A DNA stretch of 64,000 nt. It comes from Gracilaria domingensis. Lineage: Eukaryota > Rhodophyta > Florideophyceae > Gracilariales > Gracilariaceae. Of the stretch, positions 1 through 10,800 are shown in pieces. The notes beneath the pieces were generated by a model. The model was not told where the DNA came from, searched no databases, and saw only the letters and a program-made list of their open reading frames with translations. Numbering within the stretch: position 1 is the stretch's first letter; each line of letters begins with the position of its first letter. The translations under genes were made by a program, and so were the position numbers. The DNA lies in the NCBI GenBank assembly GCA_022539475.1, contig VCMS01000211.1, forward strand, positions 34,836-98,835, read 5' to 3'.

Positions 1-614
1 CATATTTTCAAGAAACAGGCACCAACTGTCCTTCATCCTATCCGGAGACGAAACAGACAGAAATCGTCAAGCTGGCCATTGACAGTACCCTGGCTTTGGG
101 CTTCCGAAACGGCTGTTTTCACGTAGAATTGCGGTATACCAAACGTGGTCCCCGTCTAATTGAGGTTAATGCTAGAATGGGCGGTGTCTCTGTTCGCGAT
201 GCAAACCTGTTGGCATGGGGGATAGACTTGGTTGAGGAGCATTGCATGACCGCTTTAAAGATTCCTATACGACCGCTTATCCCGAAGGAGCCGCTCAAGT
301 TTATGGCAGAGTCTGCTATCAATGCTCCATATTCTGGTGTTATAAACGATGACGACTGGCTAGCATTTGCTAGGCAAAGCAAGTTGGTGCTGAAGATTGC
401 TTATCTGAAGCATAAAGGAGATAAGGTTTGTGGGCCGGAAGACGGTATTCCCCACTTTATGGCGGAAATTATCGTTGTCAGCGAACACAGCACGGAGGAG
501 GCAGTCATGGAAATCAAGAAGATTATGGACAGTTGCAAAGTTCCGATTACCCCGTCAATCCAAGGTAGCGAGCGACCATTTTTCTTCCCGAGCTCCAGTC
601 ATCCTTTTTGCTAG
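1..614 (+). CDS. Carnosine-synthase-like ATP-grasp ligase, C-terminal part
   Basis: The reading frame is open from base 3 and stops with TAG at 612-614, so the 5' part lies outside the window. The protein contains the end of an ATP-grasp fold: a stretch reading HVELRYTKRGPRLIEVNARM, where Glu and Asn are the usual Mg-ATP ligands, followed by GGVSVRDANLLAWGIDLVEE. The upstream FQETGTNCPS context and this motif resemble carnosine synthase and related ATP-grasp dipeptide ligases, which join a carboxylate to an amine through an acyl-phosphate. The exact substrate cannot be told from this fragment. The nearest downstream gene is on the other strand and unrelated. I am confident of the ATP-grasp fold and less sure of the carnosine synthase label. 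Confidence 0.72.
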   Translation, partial: YFQETGTNCPSSYPETKQTEIVKLAIDSTLALGFRNGCFHVELRYTKRGPRLIEVNARMGGVSVRDANLLAWGIDLVEEHCMTALKIPIRPLIPKEPLKFMAESAINAPYSGVINDDDWLAFARQSKLVLKIAYLKHKGDKVCGPEDGIPHFMAEIIVVSEHSTEEAVMEIKKIMDSCKVPITPSIQGSERPFFFPSSSHPFC

Positions 615-1050
615 CTGCCAACTATCCATTGAAGTTTTGACCAATTAGAGTGAAACCCCAACAGGACATGAGTCGCATGACATTAGCTTAGCATCTTGTA
701 AGCGAATAAGGGATTCTGACTACCTGCAATGTTTCCAATAAACATACTACGGTGCGAAACTCTTGCTCCCCACAATTTCTGGCCTCGGAGATTCTTTTTT
801 CCTTTTAAGGCGTTCATCCCTTTGTTGATAGTGTGTCAGGCTGCCAACAGCATTGAGTCAATGAGGGTGCCTCCGGTGCGTAAGAAATGATCGAACTAGT
901 GGTGAAGACAATCGTCATGACCGTTGGTCGTGTTGAAAAAATGCAAGTTTAGACATAGTGTTTGCTTTATGTTTTTTGATATTGGTTAGATAAGTTTAGG
1001 CATGTTTTGAATGTTACGGCTACACTAATTGAGACCGCGAGCTAAGTTGT
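615..1050. other. Intergenic, convergent gene ends
   Basis: No convincing coding region. It separates the 3' end of the ATP-grasp gene (+) from the 3' end of the giant surface-protein gene (-), so it should hold two 3' untranslated regions. I see no repeat or RNA gene in it. Confidence 0.5.
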
Positions 1051-1332
1051 TTAGTCAATATTATCGCTATCAGTGAACCAAGGAGGAAGCTCGCTAGCCC
1101 TCCTGGATATTCCTTTCCGAATGTTTTTGTCGGCGGCATTGTTCTTCAAACGAAGAGCATTATACACCTGCTTCCTCTTTTCCTTGGCTTTTTCCCTGGA
1201 CTTCTTCATTCGTTTCCGAATTACCGGTGCGCTTCGCAATACTTGACCGTCAAACCGATAATCCGACCTTACAATCATTTCAACAAGTTTCGGCACTAAA
1301 GTAACGACATCAGCAACCGAAGAAGCGCTCAA
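1051..1332 (-). CDS. C-terminal end of VWA-domain surface protein (third piece of giant gene)
   Basis: This 93-codon piece encodes a helix (SASSVADVVTLVPKLVEMIV) and a basic, Arg/Lys-rich tail ending in PPWFTDSDNID. Reading just upstream on the minus strand, other frames spell VWA-like strands (VVLINAGELTKV and a RVVTIGIGEGQDPELAKLGT-like stretch) that should join the main open frame at 1848-13298 to this tail. The frames do not connect because the 1299-1869 region is present twice with small indels. I therefore read this as the true C-terminus of the giant gene rather than a separate gene. It would lie in the cytoplasm, after the single membrane segment. Confidence 0.6.
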   Translation of the reverse strand: MSASSVADVVTLVPKLVEMIVRSDYRFDGQVLRSAPVIRKRMKKSREKAKEKRKQVYNALRLKNNAADKNIRKGISRRASELPPWFTDSDNID

Positions 1333-1869
1333 AGACGACTTCCCAGTCCCTAGCTTCGCAAGCTCAGGGTCCTGGCCCTCTCCAATACCATTGTAACAAC
1401 ACGTATTCCTAGCTTCTCCTTTCCATTTTCTCTTTGAAAGCAGACTTCAATCCTTGACCACCTGCACCACTTTGGTCAATTCTCCCGCATTTATCAAGAC
1501 GACACGCCGGAGTCTTCGAGCGTTCAACAGTTGTGTCTGAATGTGCTTGTTCGCGGCCGGTGGTATTATTTCATACCTGGACCATTTCAAGGCCAGATGG
1601 GCTTAAGTAACGACATCAGCAACCGAAGAAGCGCTCAAAGACGACTTCCCAGTCCCTAGCTTCGCAAGCTCAGGGTCCTGGCCCTCTCCAATACCAATTG
1701 TAACAACACGTATTCCTAGCTTCTCCATTTCCATTTTCTCTTTGAAGAGACTTCATCCTGACCACTGCACCACTTGGTCATTCTCCGCATTTATCAGACG
1801 ACACCAGTCTTCGAGCGTTCACATTGTCTGAATGTGCTTTCGCGGGGTTATTTCATACCTGACCATTTC
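1299..1869. repeat. Imperfect tandem duplication inside the VWA coding region (1299-1589 and 1605-1869)
   Basis: Both copies begin AAGTAACGACATCAGCAACC and run in parallel to ACCATTTCA. They differ almost only by one- or two-base insertions and deletions, with the first copy about 25 bases longer. Each copy preserves different parts of the VWA reading frame. This is the pattern of two error-containing reads of the same locus placed end to end, and less likely a biological duplication. Confidence 0.75.
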
Positions 1870-4800
1870 ACCATGCTTCCCCCATTCATTGCTGGTGGTA
1901 CTTCTGTTGCTTGCACAGTTGGTGGCTCTTCGATGTCACCCTCACTTATTGTATGAATATCGTTGTTCTTTTCAGGATCATTAACCAAGCTGTCCACCTT
2001 TCTCAACGCATTTCCCCACATTTTATCTCCGACTTCGTATATATACATGTCGTTAGTGTCCCAGTTATTTGCATCGCCTTGGAATGAACTCAGAATTCGT
2101 CTCCTAACGGCATCGAGATCCCTGTCGAGCTCAGAAACAACCACGGAGTCATACGCATACTCCACAAATCCAACCCGAGATCCGTCGTGAACTTGCTTTT
2201 GTACATTGTCAATCACACCTCCAGGAGTAGAAAGGATCTCCTTCAGTCTACGATAATCTCTCCACGAGAGGGCACCTGATGAGTCGAAAACGAACAAAAG
2301 ATCCAGTCTCGGCTTCTCCGCCACGGCAGCTCCCCTTTTCCCTTGCTGTGGGAGTTCAGCCCCTAGTTCCGAGTTTGATCGCTCTTGGGATGAAGATGAT
2401 GCTCCTAGAGACGGGAAGGAAGGGGGGTCAGAAGAGTGGGCTGACGTTGAGGAAGTAGCGTCTGATCCCGTAGAATCAGGAGACAACTGACTCAACGCCA
2501 AACACATCCCAGGGACAGCTAGCCTGGTTATCACTTGAGGAGGACGCACACGTGCCGCACCAGGCCTCATAAGGCCAGCAAACTGTCCCCCTACCGCGGC
2601 AGCAGCTTCCTGCCCCATTTCCACTACTGAGTCCGACAGTTCGGATGCACTTCGCCACACTTGGGCCCATGGTGAGTCGTCATCGTCATCATCATCTGAC
2701 TCAAAGCTTATCCTGCTCGACATCAGAATACCTTCATGGTTCGAACTCTCTGAAGGCGATGAGACCGGGGCTTTTCCAAAGTCCGGAAATACTGCACAAG
2801 ATCTGTAAACCACGACGCCAACAACTAGAACGACAACAAGAGAACCTACTGCTATGCCGCTCATACCACCAATGCCTCCAGGAAAAGATCCTCCACCTCT
2901 GGAGCTATCCCGACCTGAGTCGGCGTTACCACTGTCACTCCCTATAACGGGAGATATGGGACGTGGAGAACTACCATCATCGTTGCCTGATTCGCCAGCG
3001 GGATCAACCCCAAGTGCAGTTCCATTAGGCGAAGGACTCACTGATGGTACCCATGGTTCAAGGCTCACCAGAGACATAGTCGGTGACTCTTCTTCGACAG
3101 GTGGGCTTTGTCGCACTACCGGGGATGGCAATACACTTGGACTCAAAACAACTGTCGAAGAGGTTTCGTCCACACTTGTCGCAGGATTGGACCCCGAAAG
3201 TTGTTCTGAATCAACACCTTCACTAGGTGACAATAGAACTGGCTCAACCCCGTCCAAACTTGGACTAGGGGAAAAAGATTCCCTCACAGCACTTGCACTC
3301 GGCGAAGCAAAGTTATCCACCTCCGAAGCGGTGAAAGACGGAGAGGTCGGGGGCAAAGAGGGTCCTGATGCACTGACTGACATCAAGTTTGGACTCGGTG
3401 ACATATCTGGGCCTGCTACTGCACTATTGCTTGGTTCCAGAGTGAGACTAGGAACCACTCCAGATGCACTTGACAGAGCTAAGCTCGGGGACAAACTTAT
3501 TGCTCCCGTTACGCTTCCAAACGAAGGTGATCCACTACTAAAACTTGTCGATTCGGACAAACTGGGAGAAAACGGGACCCCTGAAACAATTCCAGGAGAT
3601 GAAGATGGCAACAGCACATCATCCGAAAACGAACTGCTCGGCGACACAAGTGAACCTGAAAGAGTAGGGACATCCAAACTCACTGAAGCCACAGGACTCA
3701 GGCCGACACTGCCAATGGGTTCCATAGTTGGGCTCGCTACCACTTCTGTCCCGCTTGCAGCGGAGACACTTGGCAACACACTTAGTTCCGCCGTAACGAT
3801 TCCATGCGAAGGAGATATGCTACCCAAACTGCCAGAAAACGACGAGCTTGGAGAAAGAGAACCAGAGACTGCAGCAGAACCAAGAGCGACGCTCTCACTG
3901 ACTGAAATCCCCGGGCTCGACCCTGAAACAATACTCGGTTCCACTGTTGGGCTTACAAACGAGGTACTTGGCGAAACGAATGATCCGGGTACAATCCCAA
4001 ATGACACTGAAGCAGAAGCAATCCCGTTCAATACTGAAGAACTCGGTAATACGAGAGATCCTGACGCACCGGGTGATGTTAGTAGATCACTCGGACTCAC
4101 AAACATTCCCGGGCTTGTCAGTGAGCTTGTACTTGGTTCCACAGAAAGACTGGGAACTACTCCAGGAGGACTGGACTGAGAAAAGCTTGGAGAAAAGCTC
4201 AAGCTTCCTAAAGTGCTTCCAGACGTGGGTAGACCAATACTGAAACTTGTCGACACAGATACACCCGGGGAGACAAGCGATCCTGATACAATTCCAGGCG
4301 ACGCAGATGGGGACAGAGGATCACCCGAATGCGAGGAGCTCGGCCGCAAAAAGGACCCGGACATACCGGCAGACAGACTTGCTCCGCTCACACTTGCAGA
4401 TATTACAGCACCCAACACGGGAGTAATACTGGGTTCTACACTTGGTGTAGAGAGCAAGGAACTTGGTGATATGACAGATCCGGAAGTAAACCCGAACGAT
4501 GAAGATGCAGACGCTAATCCATCCAAAAAAGATACACTTGGGGACAGAAAAGAACCTGAGACGGCAGCAGAACCAAGCCCTTCACTAGGACTAACTCCTG
4601 TATCACTACTAAGTTCTGCGGTAGGGCTTGGGGGTGAGAAGCTAATCGACAAAAACGACCCAGAGACGCTTCCGAATGACGTAGATGGAGAAGCTAACCC
4701 GTTCGAGAATATAGAACTCGTTGGCACAACTGATGCAGATGGGGCAACAGAGGAGACGCTTCCGAATGACGTAGATGGAGAAGCTAACCCGTTCGAGAAT

Positions 4801-7800
4801 ATAGAACTCGTTGGCACAACTGATGCAGATGGGGCAGCAGAGGAGACGCTTCCGAATGACGTAGATGGAGAAGCTAACCCGTTCGAGAATATAGAACCCG
4901 TTGGCGCAACTGATGCAGATGGGGCAACAGAGGAGACGCTTCCGAATGACGTAGATGGAGAAGCTACCCCGTTCGAGAATATAGAACCCGTTGGCGCAAC
5001 TGATGCAGATGGGGCAACAGAGGAGACGCTTCCGAATGACGTAGATGGAGAAGCTAACCCGTTCGAGAATATAGAACTCGTTGGCACAACTGATGCAGAT
5101 GGGGCAACAGAGCCCAACGCTCCATTCTGGCTAATAGACAAACCAGGACTGGGAATCACCCCTGACACAGTCGGGGCGGAGAAGCTAGGAGAAGGAGACC
5201 CCGAAAAAAATCCAAACGATGGAGAATCGGACGGCGGACCAACCGATAACGAAGCACTCGCAGGTATAAATCCTGGAGAGACAACTGCACCGGCAACACT
5301 CGCCAGGGCCTGAGGACTTAGCCCCGTGCTGCTACTGGGCTCTATTGTTAGGCTAGGAGCCGTTCCAGACCCACCTATTCCAGAAAAGCTTGGCGAAGAG
5401 GCAACCCCCACGGTCATGCTGGTTAAGTTCGAAGACATAGATGGGTTTGAGGGAGTAAATGGTACCGACAGCCCAGGAGACACCGCTGAATCGCTCACGA
5501 ATGGGGATATACTCGGGCTTGTCAGTGCAATCATACTTGGCTCCACGGTAGAACTGGGAACCACTCCGGAAGCACTTGGCTGAGAAAAGCTTGGGGAAGA
5601 AGTTAAGCTTCCAATATTGCTTCCAAATGTGGGTGAACTCATACTGAAACTTGTTGACACAGACAAACCTGGGGAGACAAATGATCCTGACACAACTCCA
5701 GACGATGGGGACTGGGATAGTATATCAGTGAGCAGCGATGGGCGTGGTGTTTCAAGAGAACCTGACACACTAGTAGATATCACGGCGTCTGCAGTTGGTC
5801 TGGGTCCCTCCTCCAGTCCACCCAAAACAGGACTCGGCGGCAAACTTATCTGCGAACTGATTGTTCCAAATGACGGCGATTCCCGAACGAAACCATTCGA
5901 TGGAGATTCGATTGCACCTGGAGAACTACTACCAGAAGTCTCACCAGTAGTTGAGACCGCAGTTAAGCTTGGCAGAGCTGAAGGAACTTGGCCGACTGAT
6001 TCCGATGGACTGCGAGAAATCATCGCCTCTCCCAGTGATAGAGAGGTACTTGGATTGGGGCTGGAGCCAGCACTTTGCTCCACAGTCGTAGTAGTACTTA
6101 ACTCCGAACTACTGCTTGTTGAATTAGTCAGAACATCACTTGATTCAACAGAAGAGCTAGTTAAAAACCCTGCCCCAGGGGAGAGACTGGGAATAGGTTC
6201 AGGGCTAATGGACAGCGAACTCAAACTTGGAGCAACACTAGCCTCTAGCAAAGAATCAGTCGACGACTCACTCCCTGGCGATACCTGACCTGCGTTCGGA
6301 AGAACGGTCGGACTCGATAACAGACTCGTGCTCGGCAGTGCACCTGTCAACGGATTTGAGTTTGGTAGCGCGCTTCCGGTCGGAGATTCATTCAAGCCTG
6401 ATACCACGTCCGTGCTCGGTGATTCGCCTGAACTCGGGCGAGGGCTTTGGCTTGATGAGGTCTCCAGGCTGAAGCTCGGTAGAGAGCTCTGTACAGCGGC
6501 GGGGCTCGGGCTCAACAAGGAACTGGACACGGTTCCGGTACTCGAGCTAGGCAAACCGCTCTGCCCTGGTAGGGCATTAGCACCCGGTGGAGCACTTGCA
6601 GATCCTGGCAGACTCGAGTCCGGCAAGGAACTCACCACGGCCACAGTGCTCGGGCTTGGCAAAACGCCTAAGCTAGGTGAGATATTAGAACTTAATACCC
6701 CACTCTCAGCCGCCGACGGACTCGTACTTGGCAGAGAACTGTCCACAGCTGACACGCTTGGGCTTGGTAAAACGCTGAAGCCTGGTGAACCAGTAGCACT
6801 GGGTGCCAAACTCTCGAACGATGATGGAGCTGAGCTAGGCAGAGAACTCCCCGCAGGCACATTGCTCAAGCTTGGTAAAACGCTTAAACCTGGTAAGCCG
6901 TTGGGACTTGGTGCCACACTCTCAACCTCCGACGAATTCGCCGAGTTCGGCAGAGAATTCTCCAGACCTGAAATGCTCGGGTTTGGTAACACGTTCAAGC
7001 TTGGTAGCGCGCTAGGGCTTGCTGCAACAACCACAGAGGCGGACGGATTAGAGCTAAGCAGAGGATTCTCTACAGCCGCCGTGGTCGAACTTGGTATCAC
7101 GTTCAACCCTGGCGAGCCATCAGCACTTGGTGGAACAATCCCAACCCCTGACGGACTCGAACTCGGCAGCAAATCCCCCGTAGCTGAAGTGCTTGGGCTA
7201 AAGGGAACGATCAAGTCTGGTAGGGTTTCGGAATTCGGTCCAACACTCTCGGCGGCTGAAGGACTGGCGTTCGACAAGGAACTCCCTGAAATAACGCCGC
7301 TTAGGTTAGGTATAACACTCAGCTGTGGTGAACTGCTCCGACTTGGAATAGAATTCTCAAGTCCCAACTGGCCCGAGCTCGGCGAAGGACTCTCACCACC
7401 AACACTGCTTGGGATGAGCAAAGCACTCAAGCTCGGGGCCATGCTCAAACTCGGTACAACATTCTCAGCTCCTAACTGACTCGAGCTTGGTAAGGAACTT
7501 TCGGAAGCAACGCGGCTTGGGGTCGGCAAAGCGCCTAGCACACCGCCAGTATTCGACGACGCACTTTCAGCCGCTGACGGACCCGTGCTCAGTACAATAT
7601 TCGTACTTGGTGATGCGCCCAAACTCGGTAGAGAACTCCCGACAACCATGGTGCTCGGGCTCGGTGAAACATTCAACACTGGGGGGCTGCTCACACTCGG
7701 TGCAGAACCCACTGTATCCAATGGACTTGGACGAGGTAGCAAACTCATACTGGATGGCTGACTCTCATCAGAAACTGAAACCAACGAAAGCGAGGGGCTC

Positions 7801-10800
7801 AAACTCGGAACAAAACCTGTCCCAGATGCGCTCACGATTGGTGCTGAACTCTCAAACGCTAACGGGGTTGGGCTCGGTGGCATAGTACTACTCAGCGAAA
7901 AGCCAACGTTTGGTGAACTTTGCACAGCTGCCATGCTTGAACTCGTAAAAACGCTTAGGCTCGGTGCGCCAGCAACACCCGGTGTAGGACTCCCTTCCGC
8001 GACCGCACTTGAAAACGGTTCGGCACTCAAGCTTGGCAACCTGCTAACGCTCGGTGCAAAACTCTCTGACGACAACAATGTGGAGTTCGGTGCAGCACTT
8101 AAGCTCGGCCGCTCACTAGCAGTTGGCGCAAAATTCCCTACCAACGATGGAATCGAGCTCACAGCAGCATTTTGACTCGGTGTCACAATGCCTGCTGAGG
8201 ACGCACTCAAGTTCGGAACGGAAGCTAAGCTCGGTGAGCTGCTAACACTCGGAGTCACAACCTCTGCCGACGAAGCACTCGAGCTCGGAACAGAACTTAA
8301 GCTCGGAAGGCTGCTAAAACTCGGTGTCACAATCCCCGCTGGTGATGCACTCGCGCTCGGAACAGAACTTGGTGCAACATTCCCTGCCGGTGATGCACTC
8401 GCGCTCGGAACAGAACTTAAACTCAGAAAGCTGCTAACACTCGGTGTCACAATCCCGGCTGGTGATGCGTTCGAGCTCGGAGCAGAACTTAAGCTCGGAA
8501 GGTTGCTAACACTTGGTGTCACAATCCCTGCCGACGAAATACTCGAGCTCGGAACAGAACTTAAGCTCGGAAGGTTGCTATCATTAGGAGTAACAATCCC
8601 CGCCGGTGATACATTCGAGCCCGGAACAGGACTTAGGTCCGGTAAGCTGCTAAAACTCGGGGTACCAACCTCTGCCGACGAAGCACTCGCGCTTGGAACA
8701 GAACTTAAGCTCGGTAAGCTGCTAACACTCGGTGTCACATTCCCAGCCGGTGATGCGTTCGAGCTCGGAGCAGAACTTAAGCTCGGAGGGTTGCTAACAC
8801 TTGGTGTCACAATCCCTGCCGACGAAATACTCGAGCTCGGAACAGAACTTAAACTCAGTAAGCTGCTAACACTTGGTGTAACAATCCCCGCCGGTGATGC
8901 ATTCGGACTGGGAGCAGAACTTACGCTCGGAAGGTTGCCAACACTTGGTGCAACAAACCCCGCCGGCGATGCACCCGAGCTCGGAGCAAAACTTAAACTC
9001 GGAAGGTTGCTAACACTTGGTGTAACAATCCCAGCCGGTGATACATTCGGGCTCGGAGCAAAACTTAAGCTCGGGAGGTTGCTAACACTCGGAGTCACAA
9101 CCTCTGCCGACGAAACACTCGCGCTCGGAACAGAACTGAAACTCGGTAAGCTGCTCACACTTTGTGTAATAATCCCCGCCGGTGATGCGCTCGAGCTCGG
9201 CACAGAACTTAAGCTCGGGGAGGTGCTCGCACTTGGTGCGACATTCCCTGCCGACGAAACACTCGAACTCGGAACAGAACTTAAACTCGGTAAGCTGCTA
9301 ACACTCGGTGTCACAATCCCGGCCGGTGATGCGTTCGAACTCGGAGCAGAACTTACGCTCGGAAGGCTGCTCACACTTGGTGTCACAATCCCCGCTGGTG
9401 ATGCACTCGCGCTCGGAACAGAAATTATGCTGGGAAGGCTGCTCACACTTGATGTCACAATCCCCGCTGATGATGCACTCGCGCTCGGAACAGAACTTAC
9501 GCTCGGAAGGCCGCTCACACTTGGTATCACAATCCCCGCTGGTGATGCACTCGCGCTCGGAACAGAAATGCTGCTCACACTTGGTGTCACAATCCCCGCC
9601 GGTGATGCACTCGAGCTCGGCACAGAACTTAAGTTCGGAGAGGTGCTCGCACTTGGTGCAACATTCCCTGCCGACGAAACACTCGAGCTCGGAACAGAAC
9701 TTACGCTCGGAAGGCCGCTCACACTTGATATCACAATCCCCGCCGGTGATGCACTCAAGCTCGGAACAGAACTTAAGCTCGGAAGGCTGCTAACACTCGG
9801 AGTCACAACCCCTGCCGATAAAGCACTCGAGCTCGGAGCAGAACCTACGCTGGGAAAGCTGCTAACACTCGGTGTCACAATCTCCGCTGATGATGCACTC
9901 AAGCTCGGAGCAGAGCTAAAGCTCGGAAGATTGCTAACACTCGGAGTCAAAACCTCTGCCGACGAAACACTCGAGCTCGGAACCGAACTTAAGCTCGGAA
10001 GATTGCTAACACTCGGAGTCACGACCTCTGCCGACGAAACACTCGAGCTCGGAACCGAATTTAAGCTCGGAAGGCTGCTAACACTCGGAGTCACAACCTC
10101 TGCCGACGAAACACTCGAGCTCGGAACAGAACTTACGCTGGGAAGGCTGCTAACACTCGGAGTCACAATCCCCGCTGGTGATGCACTCAAGCTCGGAACA
10201 GAAATTACGCTCGGAAGGCTGCTCACACTTGGTGTCACAATCCCCGCCGGTGATGCACTCGAGCTCGGAGCAGAACTTACGCTGGGAAAGCTGCTAAAAC
10301 TCGGTGTCACAATCCTCGCTGGTGATGCACTCAAGCTCGGAACAGAACTTAAGCTCGGAAGGCTGCTAACACTCGGAGTCACAACCCCTGCCGATAAAGC
10401 ACTCGAGCTCGGAGCAGAACCTACGCTGGGAAAGCTGCTAACACTCGGTGTCACAATCTCCGCTGATGATGCACTCAAGCTCGGAGCAGAGCTAAAGCTC
10501 GGAAGATTGCTAACACTCGGAGTCAAAACCTCTGCCGACGAAACACTCGAGCTCGGAACCGAACTTAAGCTCGGAAGGCTGCTAACACTTGATGTCACAA
10601 TCCCTGCTGGTGATGCACTCAAGCTCGGAACAGAGCTAAAGCTCGGAAGGCTGCTAACACTCAGAGCCACAACCTCTGCCGACGAAACACTCGAGCTCGG
10701 AACCGAACTTAAGCTCGGAAGGCTGCTAACACTCGATGTCACAATCCCTGCTGGTGATGCACTCAAGCTCGGAACAGAGCTAAAGCTCGGTGAGCTGCTA

